From Pseudomonas viridiflava (GTDB lineage: Bacteria; Pseudomonadota; Gammaproteobacteria; Pseudomonadales; Pseudomonadaceae), in contig NZ_UTBZ01000136.1 of assembly GCF_900580865.1 (NCBI RefSeq), forward strand, positions 1-64,000: a DNA stretch of 64,000 nucleotides. Direction: 5' to 3'. Below are positions 8,612-16,852 of the stretch, one piece after another; the first letter of the stretch is position 1, and every line of letters begins with the position of its first letter. A program made the position numbers and the translations under genes. The notes below the pieces were generated by a model. That model worked only from the letters and a program-made list of their open reading frames with translations, made no database searches and was not told the origin of the DNA.

Positions 8612-9400
8612 ATGACCCGTTACGCACTGATCACCGGCGCCTCCAGCGGCATCGGCCTGGCGATGGCCGAAGCACTGGCCAGGCGTGGCCGAAGCCTGAT
8701 TCTGGTGGCCCGACAGCGTGATCAGCTGGAAAGCATTGCGATCGAGTTGACCCAGCGTTTTGGCGTCGAGGTACTGTTCCGCGCCTGCGATCTGGGCGAG
8801 CCATTGCGTCTGTCCGGTTTCCTGCTGGAACTCGAAGAAGGTGACCGACAGATCGACTTGCTGGTCAATTGCGCCGGTATCGGCACCTGCGGCCCGTTTC
8901 TCGCACAGGACTGGATGACCGAGCAGGATCTGATCGAAGTGAACATCCTAGCCCTCACCCGCCTCTGCCACGCCATCGGCAACAGCATGGCGCTGCAGGG
9001 TGGCGGGCAGATTCTCAACGTCGCCTCGGTGGCCGCGTTCAATCCCGGCCCGTGGATGAGCACTTACTACGCCAGCAAGGCGTATGTTCTGCACTTCTCC
9101 GAAGCCTTGCGGGTCGAACTCAAACAAAGCGCGGTGAAGGTTTCGGTGCTCTGTCCCGGCCCGACACGCACGGCATTTTTCCGCACGGCACAACTCAACA
9201 GCGACAAACTCAAAGACAGCAAATTGCTGATGAGCCCCGAGGAAGTCGCGCTGTATACCGTGCGCGCCCTCGATAAAAACCGCGCAATCATCATTCCCGG
9301 ACGACGCAATCGCTGGTTCGCGTTTTTACCGCGACTGGGTTCGCGCTGGCTCAACCGTACCATTGTCGGCATGGTCAACAAGGCTTACTGCCCGCGCTGA
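8612..9400 (+). CDS. Short-chain dehydrogenase/reductase
   Basis: This is an NAD(P)-dependent oxidoreductase of the classical SDR family, with unknown substrate. The 262-residue protein has the cofactor motif TGASSGIG (residues 8-15), NCAG (86-89) and the catalytic set S139, Y152 and K156 (YYASK). The C-terminal PGRRNRWFAFLPRL stretch resembles SDRs that act on lipid substrates. The start at 8612 has a good ribosome site (TGGAGAA) and fits the family; an upstream in-frame ATG at 8600 adds only four residues. Confidence 0.9.
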   Translation: MTRYALITGASSGIGLAMAEALARRGRSLILVARQRDQLESIAIELTQRFGVEVLFRACDLGEPLRLSGFLLELEEGDRQIDLLVNCAGIGTCGPFLAQDWMTEQDLIEVNILALTRLCHAIGNSMALQGGGQILNVASVAAFNPGPWMSTYYASKAYVLHFSEALRVELKQSAVKVSVLCPGPTRTAFFRTAQLNSDKLKDSKLLMSPEEVALYTVRALDKNRAIIIPGRRNRWFAFLPRLGSRWLNRTIVGMVNKAYCPR

Positions 9401-9481
9401 AATGCCCTACAGGTAAAACACTGGGCGGGATAAGCCGCCCTGAGTACACTCAGACCAGCCCAAACAACGGAGAAAACAGCA

Positions 9482-9820
9482 GTGGATACTCTGTTCACCA
9501 AGATCATCAACCGGGAGATCCCGGCCAAGATCATTTACGAGGACGACCAGGTTCTGGCGTTCCACGACATCGCTCCTCAGGCACCGGTGCATTTTCTGGT
9601 CATCCCGAAAAAGCCAGTGCGCACCCTCAATGACCTGACCGAAGACGACAAGGCACTGGCCGGGCATATCCTGTTCACTGCGCAGCGTCTGGCGCTGGAA
9701 CTGGGTTGCGAAGATGGTTTCCGCGTGGTGATGAACTGCAATGAAAAGGGTGGGCAGACCGTCTACCACATTCATATGCACGTTCTCGGTCAGCGTCAGA
9801 TGAACTGGCCGCCGGGCTAA
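9482..9820 (+). CDS. HIT family purine nucleoside phosphoramidase (HinT-like)
   Basis: This is a small nucleotide-binding hydrolase that cleaves nucleoside phosphoramidates such as AMP-amines. The 112-residue protein carries the histidine triad H96, H98 and H100 in HIHMHVL. The start is a GTG at 9482 preceded by a GGAGA ribosome site. Length and ending (GQRQMNWPPG) are typical of proteobacterial HinT. The PAO1 counterpart is PA0656. Confidence 0.9.
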   Translation: MDTLFTKIINREIPAKIIYEDDQVLAFHDIAPQAPVHFLVIPKKPVRTLNDLTEDDKALAGHILFTAQRLALELGCEDGFRVVMNCNEKGGQTVYHIHMHVLGQRQMNWPPG

Positions 9821-9838
9821 GGTACGCCCCTTCCCCCT

Positions 9839-9925
9839 GTGGGAGCGAGCCTGCTCGCGAAGACTTCGGCACATTCAATGTATCAGTGCCTGACACTCCG
9901 CCTTCGCGAGCAGGCTCGCTCCCAC
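9839..9925. repeat. REP pair (REPIN), type GTGGGAGCGAGCCTGCTCGCGAA
   Basis: A 23 bp REP unit at 9839-9861 faces its exact inverse at 9903-9925, with about 41 bp between. Each unit contains an imperfect palindrome (GCGAGCCTGCTCGC). The pair fills the gap between the HIT gene and coq7. Such pairs are spread by RAYT transposases encoded elsewhere. Confidence 0.9.
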
Positions 9926-10019
9926 AAAAAAGCATGACCGCGCAGCAAATGACCCAGCGCAAACCTTCCCCCGGCCGATTCGGTTAAACTGGCCGCCGAG
10001 ATTCTTCCCGGAGGTCAGC

Positions 10020-10667
10020 ATGACTACCCAACGTCACTACTCGCCAATTGACCGCCTGCTGCTGCAAGCCGATGCCGCAATGCGTACCCTGCTGCCCTTC
10101 AGCGGCCAGCCGTACCGTCCGTCGCCGGCGATTTTGCAGCCGGACACGCAAATGAGCGACGAAGACACCCGCCACGTCGCCGGTCTGATGCGCATCAACC
10201 ATACCGGTGAAGTCTGCGCCCAGGCGCTGTATCAGGGGCAGGCGTTGACCGCCAAACTACCTCAGGTACGCGAGGCTATGGAGCACGCCGCCGAAGAAGA
10301 AATTGATCATCTGGTCTGGTGCGAGCAACGCATTCACCAGCTGGGCAGCCATACCAGCGTTTTGAATCCGCTGTTTTACGGGATGTCGTTCGGGATTGGT
10401 GCGGTGGCCGGGTTGATCAGCGACAAGGTCAGCCTCGGTTTTGTTGCGGCGACCGAACATCAGGTATGCAAGCACTTGAACGAACACCTGGAGCAATTGC
10501 CGGCAGAGGACGAGAAGTCCCGGGCGATACTGGAGCAGATGCGCATTGATGAAGAACATCATGCCGAAAGTGCTTTGGAGGCTGGTGGGTTCCGTTTTCC
10601 GGCACCGGTGAAGTTCGGGATGAGTATTCTGGCCAAGGTGATGACCAAGAGTACTTATCGGATCTGA
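10020..10667 (+). CDS. coq7: 3-demethoxyubiquinol 3-hydroxylase Coq7
   Basis: Coq7 is a di-iron monooxygenase that hydroxylates demethoxyubiquinol, the penultimate modification in ubiquinone synthesis, at the inner membrane. The 215-residue protein has two ferritin-like repeats with iron ligands visible as NHTGEVCAQ, EEEIDHLVW, TEHQVC and DEEHHAESA. It is the bacterial form that replaces UbiF in pseudomonads. The ATG at 10020 follows a GGAGG ribosome site (10011-10015). The PAO1 counterpart is PA0655. Confidence 0.95.
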   Translation: MTTQRHYSPIDRLLLQADAAMRTLLPFSGQPYRPSPAILQPDTQMSDEDTRHVAGLMRINHTGEVCAQALYQGQALTAKLPQVREAMEHAAEEEIDHLVWCEQRIHQLGSHTSVLNPLFYGMSFGIGAVAGLISDKVSLGFVAATEHQVCKHLNEHLEQLPAEDEKSRAILEQMRIDEEHHAESALEAGGFRFPAPVKFGMSILAKVMTKSTYRI

Positions 10668-10692
10668 GAACGATATTGCTGCAGAGGGCCCC

Positions 10693-10715
10693 TTCGCGAG
10701 CAGGCTCGCTCCCAC
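10693..10715. repeat. Single REP unit
   Basis: One 23 bp REP copy, TTCGCGAGCAGGCTCGCTCCCAC, lies between coq7 and speD without an inverted partner nearby. Confidence 0.85.
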
Positions 10716-10734
10716 AGGGGGGGTGGCAGAAATG

Positions 10735-10763
10735 AAAAAGGCGACCGAAAGGTCGCCTTTTTT
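10735..10763. terminator. Bidirectional terminator between coq7 and speD
   Basis: AAAAAGGCGACC (10735-10746) pairs with GGTCGCCTTTTTT (10751-10763) around GAAA. The A and T tracts on each side serve the convergent genes coq7 and speD. Confidence 0.9.
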
Positions 10764-10776
10764 GTGCTCGTGAATC

Positions 10777-11571
10777 TTAGGTCGGCATGTTGCGCGCGTA
10801 GAAGATTTCGAGCATTTCGTGTTTCACCCGGTCGGTCACCTGAGCACGCTGCTCGGGGGACAAGTTGCTGGTGGCGTCGCCGAACAGGTAGTTATCCAGT
10901 TCGAAGTTCTTCAGCAGCATTTTGGTGTGGAACAGGTTTTCCTGGTACACGTTCACGTCGGTCATCTGGTACGCGTCGCGGGTGTCTTCGGAGAGATAGT
11001 TCTGGATCGAGTTGATCTCGTGATCGATGAAGTGCTTGTTGCCTTCAACGTCACGGGTGAAGCCGCGCACACGATAATCCACGGTCACGATGTCCGAATC
11101 GAACTGGTGAATGAGGAAATTGAGCGCTTTGAGCGGTGAAATGACACCACAGGTCGACACGTCGATGTCCACACGGAAGGTTGCAATACCGTCGTCCGGA
11201 TGGATTTCCGGGTAGGTGTGCACCGTGATATGACTCTTGTCGAGGTGGGCCAGGATAATTTCGGGCAATGGGCCCGGCGACTCTTCAATCTGGCTTTCAG
11301 TCGGGGTTACCGGCTCTTCAGAAATCAGAATCGTGACGCTGGCGCCCTGAGGTTCATAGTCCTGACTGGCAATGTTCAGGATGTTGGCACCAATGATCTC
11401 GACAACTTCTGTGAGAATCTGCGTCAGGCGTTTCGCGTTGTACTCTTGATTGATGTACTCAACGTAAGCCTGCTGGTCTTGCGGGGTTTCCGCGTAGCAG
11501 ATGTCATAGATGTTGAAGCTCAAGGTCTTTGTCAGGTTATTGAACCCGTGGAGCTTGAGTTTGCTTTTCAC
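10777..11571 (-). CDS. speD: S-adenosylmethionine decarboxylase proenzyme
   Basis: SpeD supplies decarboxylated SAM, the aminopropyl donor for spermidine synthesis. The 264-residue proenzyme self-cleaves before S113 in KSHITVHTYPE to generate the pyruvoyl cofactor; the size and motif are of the E. coli type. The open frame extends 14 codons upstream, but GTG at 11571 gives the family N-terminus (MKSKLKLHGFNNLTKTLSF). It is convergent with coq7. The PAO1 counterpart is PA0654. Confidence 0.95.
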   Translation of the reverse strand: MKSKLKLHGFNNLTKTLSFNIYDICYAETPQDQQAYVEYINQEYNAKRLTQILTEVVEIIGANILNIASQDYEPQGASVTILISEEPVTPTESQIEESPGPLPEIILAHLDKSHITVHTYPEIHPDDGIATFRVDIDVSTCGVISPLKALNFLIHQFDSDIVTVDYRVRGFTRDVEGNKHFIDHEINSIQNYLSEDTRDAYQMTDVNVYQENLFHTKMLLKNFELDNYLFGDATSNLSPEQRAQVTDRVKHEMLEIFYARNMPT

Positions 11572-11808
11572 CGTTAAAAACTCTCTATGTATGCGGCCCG
11601 GCCGCGTGATCAAGCATGCCCGTCAAGTGCGAACGACGCACCTGCGTAGGACGGTTAACACCTCTTCGCGATGGCGATTTTGGTTATCTGTTCAGGCGGC
11701 TGATCCGTCGGCTGACCGATCACTGCCCTGAAAAAAGTGGCGCATTATGCAGACGTCAGCGGGGGATCGCCAGAGCCTGCACTGCTTTTATGATAGTTGA
11801 ATGTCGGT

Positions 11809-12231
11809 TCAACCGAGTTCGACGATTTCATAGTCGTGGGTGATCGCTACGCCAGCCGCGCCGAGCATGATCGAAGCGGAGCAGTACTTCTCGGCGGACA
11901 GTTCGATGGCGCGCTTGACCTGGGCTTCTTTCAGGCCACGGCCCTTGACCACGAAATGCATGTGAATCTTGGTGAACACCTTCGGATCTTCAGTCGCGCG
12001 CTCGGCTTCGAGGAAGGCTTCGCAGCTTTCCACGGCCTGACGGGACTTCTTCAGAATGCTGACCACGTCGAAGTTGCTGCAACCGCCAACGCCGAGCAGG
12101 AGCATCTCCATCGGGCGAACACCCAGATTACGACCACCGGCGTCCGGCGGACCGTCCATGACCACGACATGACCGCTGCCGGATTCGCCGAGGAACATGG
12201 CTTCGCCAGCCCATTGGATGCGTGCCTTCAT
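11809..12231 (-). CDS. OsmC/Ohr family protein
   Basis: This belongs to the OsmC superfamily of thiol-dependent peroxidases. The 140-residue protein has the first conserved cysteine in VGGCSNFDVV (C51) and the second in the late SAEKYCSAS segment (about C111). The YhfA-like pattern (PMEMLLLGVGGC) suggests the OsmC-like rather than the Ohr branch, and its substrate is unknown. The start at 12231 is the family start; upstream in-frame codons do not look coding. It is divergent from vfr. The PAO1 counterpart is PA0653. Confidence 0.85.
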   Translation of the reverse strand: MKARIQWAGEAMFLGESGSGHVVVMDGPPDAGGRNLGVRPMEMLLLGVGGCSNFDVVSILKKSRQAVESCEAFLEAERATEDPKVFTKIHMHFVVKGRGLKEAQVKRAIELSAEKYCSASIMLGAAGVAITHDYEIVELG

Positions 12232-12467
12232 CGCCCAGACTCCACTGTAAAAAAAGGGTCGCCAGCTTAGCACAGGGCTTCGCCCGGACAGCGAGCCACG
12301 TTCCTAGGACGGATGCCTCCGCGACGTAGGTAATTTCTCGAATTTTCGACGAAGTGTCTGTTAAGCTGGCGCCAATTCGCTGGCGCCCATGTCAGCTGTG
12401 TAGCGACCGCCTTCAGCGCCTCATAAAAAAATCAAACATCACCGTGCAGTCTTTTCGGGATACAACC

Positions 12468-13112
12468 ATGGTTGCTATTACCCCCACACCCAAAATCAAG
12501 AATCTCGACAAGCTGTTGATGCATTGTCAGCGCCGTCGCCATGCGGCCAAGAGCAACATCATCTGTGCGGGCGATCGTTCGGACACGCTGTACTTCATCA
12601 TCAAGGGTTCGGTGACGATCCTGATCGAGGATGATGACGGCCGCGAGATGATCATCGCTTACCTGAACGCTGGGGATTTCTTCGGTGAACTGGGCCTGTT
12701 CGAGCAAGCAGGACAAGAGCAGGAACGCAGTGCCTGGGTGCGGGCCAAGGTCGAATGCGAAACAGCAGAAATCAGCTACGCCAAGTTCCGCGAATTGTCG
12801 CAGCAGGATCCAGACATTCTTTACGTCCTTAGCGGACAAATCGCACAACGCCTGCGCAACACCACGCGCAAGGTCGGCGACCTCGCGTTCTTCGACGTAA
12901 CCGGTCGTGTTGCCCGCTGCCTGCTGGAGTTGTGCAAGCAGCCAGATGCGATGACGCACCCCGATGGCATGCAGATCAAGGTCACCCGTCAGGAAATCGG
13001 CCGGATTGTCGGTTGTTCGCGGGAGATGGTTGGTCGCGTGCTCAAGGATCTTGAAGAACGCAATCTGGTCGATGTGAAAGGCAAGACCATGGTGGTCTTC
13101 GGCACGCGCTAA
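12468..13112 (+). CDS. vfr: cAMP-responsive transcription regulator Vfr (CRP family)
   Basis: Vfr binds cAMP and controls virulence, twitching motility and quorum sensing in P. aeruginosa; it is the CRP homologue of pseudomonads. The 214-residue protein has the cyclic-nucleotide domain (about 15-125, with GDFFGELGLFE, and RSAWVRAKVECETAEIS for cAMP contacts) and a C-terminal helix-turn-helix (VTRQEIGRIVGCSREMVGRV). The start at 12468 is the conserved one (MVAITPTPKIKNLDKLL); the frame is open upstream to 12354. The 236 bp between it and the divergent OsmC gene contain the promoters. Confidence 0.93.
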   Translation: MVAITPTPKIKNLDKLLMHCQRRRHAAKSNIICAGDRSDTLYFIIKGSVTILIEDDDGREMIIAYLNAGDFFGELGLFEQAGQEQERSAWVRAKVECETAEISYAKFRELSQQDPDILYVLSGQIAQRLRNTTRKVGDLAFFDVTGRVARCLLELCKQPDAMTHPDGMQIKVTRQEIGRIVGCSREMVGRVLKDLEERNLVDVKGKTMVVFGTR

Positions 13113-13121
13113 GCTCGAATA

Positions 13122-13823
13122 TCAGGCGCTGTACATCTGCGCCAGCATTAAACGAAACAACTCATCGAGACGCGCCAAGGCCTGTGGCGCGTTGAATTTC
13201 TCATGCAGGGCGACGTGGCTGTCAGCCCGCACCCGCTGCTCCAGGCCGCACGCTTCGTTGAAGCGATTGACCGCCGCCACCATCGATTCACGCTCGTTAT
13301 CCATCAGCATCGCCCCGTGCACCAGACCGACCGGACGCTGTCCGCCCTGACTCTGACGCCAGCGCTGAGCGGTGCCAACCATTTTACGGCCGTCGAGATT
13401 GACGTTGAAACGTCCGTCGCAAAACGCGCCGTCGATTTCGCCCAACGATGATGTGCCGCCCAACTCATCCAGCAACTGACAGATCGGATCGCACAGACGG
13501 CGGTAGCCGGTTTCGATGCGGTTCAAATCGCCTTCGCTGCGTGGTGGTGCGTAGACCAGGGCGATATTGATTGTCGCGGCAGATTGCGGGACAGGTTCGC
13601 CACCGGTTTCACGTAGCAGGACTGGCCAACCGGCGGCGGCGGAGACTTCGCAGGCGTGGTCGAATCCGGGGAGACGATTGAGGCGGCGCGGCATGACCAA
13701 GGCGCGATCGCTGGGTTGCCAGAACAGCAGGCCGAACTCTGCGTCGCCGGCGCAGACCGAGGCCAGCAAATCCTGTTCGGCTTGCAGGCCGGCTTCGATG
13801 GTCAGCGGGGTTGGCAGCGACAT
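13122..13823 (-). CDS. Lipoate/biotin protein ligase-like protein
   Basis: This resembles the LplA/LipB/BirA catalytic fold. In the 233-residue protein the usual RR-x-SGGG-x-VxH substrate motif appears as RETGGEPVPQ (R71-Q80): the histidine is replaced and one glycine is changed. The catalytic-type lysine region is kept as GRKMVGTAQRW (K147), preceded by GAFCDGRFNVNLDG and followed by LVHGAMLM (H169). This could be a divergent amidotransferase or ligase; substrate is unknown. The start at 13823 (MSLPTPLTIEAG) is chosen because upstream in-frame codons translate a REP unit. It is convergent with vfr, 9 bp away. Confidence 0.75.
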   Translation of the reverse strand: MSLPTPLTIEAGLQAEQDLLASVCAGDAEFGLLFWQPSDRALVMPRRLNRLPGFDHACEVSAAAGWPVLLRETGGEPVPQSAATINIALVYAPPRSEGDLNRIETGYRRLCDPICQLLDELGGTSSLGEIDGAFCDGRFNVNLDGRKMVGTAQRWRQSQGGQRPVGLVHGAMLMDNERESMVAAVNRFNEACGLEQRVRADSHVALHEKFNAPQALARLDELFRLMLAQMYSA

Positions 13824-13869
13824 GGAGGGCTCCGGCAATATGGAAATCTTCAGAGGTTTCGATGAACCC

Positions 13870-13934
13870 TTCGCGAGCAGGCTCGCTCCCACATTTGGAC
13901 TGCATGTTCATGTGGGAGCGAGCCTGCTCGCGAA
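13870..13934. repeat. REP pair (REPIN)
   Basis: Inverted REP units at 13870-13892 and 13912-13934 are exact copies of the main 23 bp type, with a 19 bp spacer. They separate trpC from the lipoate-ligase relative. Confidence 0.9.
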
Positions 13935-13958
13935 GCAGTCGACTCGGTCTAACGGCAA

Positions 13959-14795
13959 TCAGTCGAGAGTCGAACCACTGATGGAAGTGCCACGCTCCGG
14001 GAAGAACAGGCGCTGCAGTTCAGTGCCCGGATTCTCCGCACGCATGAACGCTTCGCCGACCAGGAACGAGTACACGTCGCTGATTTCCATCAGTTCGACA
14101 TCGGCGCGATTGAGGATGCCGCTCTCAGTGATCACCAGACGATCGCGCGGAATGCGCGGTAGCAGATCAAGTGTGGTTTCCAGGCTGACGTCGAAGGTGT
14201 GCAGATTACGGTTGTTGACCCCGACCAGCGGTGTGTCGAGGGTTTTCAAAGCGCGCTCCAGCTCATCGCCGTCGTGCACTTCGACCAACACATCGAGACC
14301 GACGCTTTTGGCGACGGCGGCCAGCTCGGCCATTTTCACGTCATCCAGTGCGGAGACGATCAACAGCACGCAGTCGGCGCCCAGCGCACGGGCTTCAACG
14401 ATCTGGTAAGGATCGATCATGAAATCCTTGCGGATCACCGGCAGGCTGCACGCGGCACGGGCCTGTTGCAGGTACGCATCGGCGCCCTGGAAGTAATCGA
14501 TGTCGGTCAGTACGGAAAGACAGGTCGCCCCACCCTTTTCGTAGCTTTTGGCGATGTCGGCGGGAACAAAGTTCTCACGGATCACGCCTTTGCTTGGCGA
14601 AGCCTTTTTGATTTCAGCAATCACCGCAGGCTGTTTCTTCTTCGCCTGCGCCAGCAATGCCTGGGCAAAACCACGGGGTGCATCGGCCGCCTTGGCCAGA
14701 CTTTCCAGCTCGCTCAGGCTGACGCGAGCGCTACGCTCGGCGACTTCCTGAACTTTGCGCGCCAGAATGTTTTCCAGAACCGTCGGTACACTCAT
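13959..14795 (-). CDS. trpC: Indole-3-glycerol phosphate synthase
   Basis: TrpC closes the indole ring from CdRP in tryptophan synthesis. The 278-residue single-function TIM barrel has the phosphate/substrate motif EIKKASPSKGVI (about 60-71), the RKDFMIDPYQI segment and the ITESGI phosphate loop. It is not fused to TrpF. Its start overlaps the stop of trpD by 4 bp (ATGA), so it is the last gene of the trpGDC operon. Confidence 0.95.
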   Translation of the reverse strand: MSVPTVLENILARKVQEVAERSARVSLSELESLAKAADAPRGFAQALLAQAKKKQPAVIAEIKKASPSKGVIRENFVPADIAKSYEKGGATCLSVLTDIDYFQGADAYLQQARAACSLPVIRKDFMIDPYQIVEARALGADCVLLIVSALDDVKMAELAAVAKSVGLDVLVEVHDGDELERALKTLDTPLVGVNNRNLHTFDVSLETTLDLLPRIPRDRLVITESGILNRADVELMEISDVYSFLVGEAFMRAENPGTELQRLFFPERGTSISGSTLD

Positions 14796-15841
14796 CCCTC
14801 ATTCTCCACTCTGAATACCGCGGTAAAGGCACCCAGCTCCTCGAGTTTTTCCCGAGCGAGACCGGTGTGCAGCGCGTCGTGTGCAAGCTCGACGCCCTGT
14901 TTCAAACTGCTGGCCAGGTCAGCGGCATACAGCGCTGCACCGGCATTGAGCACAATCATTTCGGCGGCTTTCTGGCCGTTTTCGGTTTTGCGCTTGCCCA
15001 ATGCATCGCGGATCAGCACCAGCGAGGCTTCCGGGCCGTCGACCGACAAGCCGTGCAGGCTCTGGCTTTTCATGCCGAGGTCTTCCGGCTCGACCCAATA
15101 TTCGCTGATCTCATTGTTCTTCAGCTCGGCGACAAAGGTCGGCGCGGCGAGACTGAACTCGTCCAGACCGTCTTTCGAATGCACCACCAGCACATGCTTG
15201 CTACCCAGACGTTGCAATACCTCGGCCAATGGCCGGCACAGCGCCTTGTTGAAGACGCCCACAACCTGATGCTTCACACCGGCCGGATTCGTAAGCGGGC
15301 CGAGCATATTGAACAGCGTACGCAGGCCGAGATCGCGGCGTGGGCCGGCAGCGTACTTCATGGCTTTATGGTGGGTCTGGGCGAACATGAAACCGATGCC
15401 GACGTTGTCGATACAACGGGCGACCTGAACCGGCGTCAAGTTCAGATAAATGCCGGCGGCTTCCAGCAAGTCGGCGCTGCCGCTCTTGCCCGAAACGGCA
15501 CGGTTGCCGTGCTTGGCCACGGTGCAACCGGCTGCTGCAACGACAAAAGAGGAAGCGGTAGACACGTTGAAGATGTTTGCACCGTCACCGCCGGTACCTA
15601 CCACATCGACCACGCCGTCGAGGGTTTTCAGTTCGACCTGATCGGCCAGCTCACGCATTACCGACACCGCGCCAACGATTTCGTCGATGCTCTCGCTCTT
15701 CATGCGCATGGCCATCATGAACGCGCCGATCTGCGCGTCGCTGCATTGGCCGGTCATGATTTCGCGCATCACGTCGCGCATTTCATCGGTGCTGAGGTCG
15801 AGGTGTTCGACGATACGGCTCAGGGCTGTCTTGATATTCAT
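14792..15841 (-). CDS. trpD: Anthranilate phosphoribosyltransferase
   Basis: TrpD transfers phosphoribose from PRPP to anthranilate. The 349-residue protein has the PRPP-binding VGTGGDGANIFNVST motif (about 80-94), KHGNRAVSGKSGSAD, and the HHKAMKYAAGPRRDLGLRT segment. Length is typical and it is not fused to TrpG. It lies 9 bp after trpG and overlaps trpC. Confidence 0.96.
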   Translation of the reverse strand: MNIKTALSRIVEHLDLSTDEMRDVMREIMTGQCSDAQIGAFMMAMRMKSESIDEIVGAVSVMRELADQVELKTLDGVVDVVGTGGDGANIFNVSTASSFVVAAAGCTVAKHGNRAVSGKSGSADLLEAAGIYLNLTPVQVARCIDNVGIGFMFAQTHHKAMKYAAGPRRDLGLRTLFNMLGPLTNPAGVKHQVVGVFNKALCRPLAEVLQRLGSKHVLVVHSKDGLDEFSLAAPTFVAELKNNEISEYWVEPEDLGMKSQSLHGLSVDGPEASLVLIRDALGKRKTENGQKAAEMIVLNAGAALYAADLASSLKQGVELAHDALHTGLAREKLEELGAFTAVFRVENEG

Positions 15842-15850
15842 GGGAAGTCC

Positions 15851-16444
15851 TTAGCGCGTGCCGCCGGTTTGTTTGAGGAAGTTGGCAAACAGTTCATGGC
15901 CCTGCTCGGTCAGGATCGACTCGGGGTGGAACTGTACGCCCTCAATGTTCAGGGTCTTGTGCCGCAGGCCCATGATTTCGTCGACCGAACCGTCATCGTG
16001 CTGGGTCCATGCGGTCAGTTCCAGGCAATCGGGCAAAGTGTCGTGCTTGACGATCAGAGAGTGGTAACGGGTGACGGTCAGCGGATGATTGAGGCCGGCG
16101 AAAACGCCCTTGTCCTCGTGGAATACCGGACTAGTCTTACCGTGCATTACCTGACGCGCACGCACTACGTCGCCGCCGAAGGCCTGGCCGATGGACTGGT
16201 GGCCGAGGCAGACGCCGAGGATGGGCAGCTTGCCGGCAAAGTGCTTGATGGCTTCGATGGAGATGCCGGCTTCAGTCGGCGTGCAAGGACCGGGGGAAAC
16301 CACGATGCGCTCTGGCTTGAGTGCTTCGATTTCGGCGATGGTCAGTTCATCGTTGCGCACCACTTTGACTTCGGCACCCAGCTCACCGAGGTATTGCACA
16401 ACGTTGTAAGTAAAGGAGTCGTAGTTGTCGATCATCAGCAACAT
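15851..16444 (-). CDS. trpG: Anthranilate synthase component II (glutamine amidotransferase)
   Basis: TrpG hydrolyses glutamine and feeds ammonia to TrpE for anthranilate synthesis. The 197-residue class I amidotransferase has the nucleophile C79 in GVCLGHQSIGQ and the His-Glu pair in GVQFHPESIL. In pseudomonads a trpG product can also serve p-aminobenzoate synthesis. It heads the trpGDC operon. A 248 bp leader upstream holds a Trp-rich peptide (16609-16695) and several hairpins, which suggests attenuation. Confidence 0.95.
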   Translation of the reverse strand: MLLMIDNYDSFTYNVVQYLGELGAEVKVVRNDELTIAEIEALKPERIVVSPGPCTPTEAGISIEAIKHFAGKLPILGVCLGHQSIGQAFGGDVVRARQVMHGKTSPVFHEDKGVFAGLNHPLTVTRYHSLIVKHDTLPDCLELTAWTQHDDGSVDEIMGLRHKTLNIEGVQFHPESILTEQGHELFANFLKQTGGTR

Positions 16445-16520
16445 GGCGTGTCGAACCTCTTGAATTCTGATTTGAAAACAGCCTTCAGATCACTTGCCCG
16501 CAGGGCGCTGCACGATGTCG

Positions 16521-16598
16521 GACGCGGGAAGACGCGTCGGCACAGCGGCATTTCAAACAGGCAAGGAAGGCAAAGCGATACAGATCCGGCGGGGCCGG
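16521..16598 (-). promoter_or_regulatory. trpG leader hairpins (candidate attenuator)
   Basis: Between the Trp-rich leader peptide and trpG the minus strand can form a 5 bp hairpin CCGGC-CCC-GCCGG (16586-16598) just after the peptide stop, and a perfect 6 bp hairpin GACGCG/CGCGTC (16521-16538) nearer trpG. Neither is followed by a long T tract, so the exact terminator and antiterminator pairing is unresolved. The first hairpin sits where the trpE leader also has a GCCGG hairpin. Attenuation of trpGDC has been reported for P. putida. Confidence 0.55.
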
Positions 16599-16608
16599 CA
16601 GAAAAGAT

Positions 16609-16695
16609 TCAGGCGCGCCAACGCCAGCGGGCGTGTGCCTTGATGACTTGATCCAGAAGTTTGCTGGTGATCAACACGGGGAAGGTCTCGTTCAT
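16609..16695 (-). CDS. trpGDC leader peptide, 28 residues
   Basis: This short frame encodes MNETFPVLITSKLLDQVIKA followed by HARWRWRA, with two tryptophans one residue apart just before the stop. It starts with ATG at 16695 behind a weak GGAA ribosome site. It lies 164 bp upstream of trpG on the same strand, as expected for a leader that senses charged tRNA-Trp by ribosome stalling. Its last 22 residues align with the in-frame peptide before trpE (20486-20554), sharing VIKA and ARWRWRA. It is too short for standard gene calling. Confidence 0.75.
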   Translation of the reverse strand: MNETFPVLITSKLLDQVIKAHARWRWRA

Positions 16696-16852
16696 ACGTT
16701 CCGGCACAGTAACTTAGCTGGGCGGAGCGTGCAATATGGCCGGGGCTGCGGGAGATAAAACCGGGGGAGGATTCGCGACCGATGGCAAAACGCCGGGAGT
16801 TTTTGGTACTGTCGTTTCGTTCACCTACAACAATAAATAAACGGACTTGCTC

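Noticed and set aside
13824..13892. N-terminal extension MGASLLAKGSS of the lipoate-ligase relative
   Set aside because: It is translation of a REP unit; MGASLLA appears wherever that repeat lies in frame.
14867..16651. 594-codon plus-strand frame opposite trpD and trpG
   Set aside because: Both trp genes on the minus strand have full motifs; the frame spans several genes and is a shadow.
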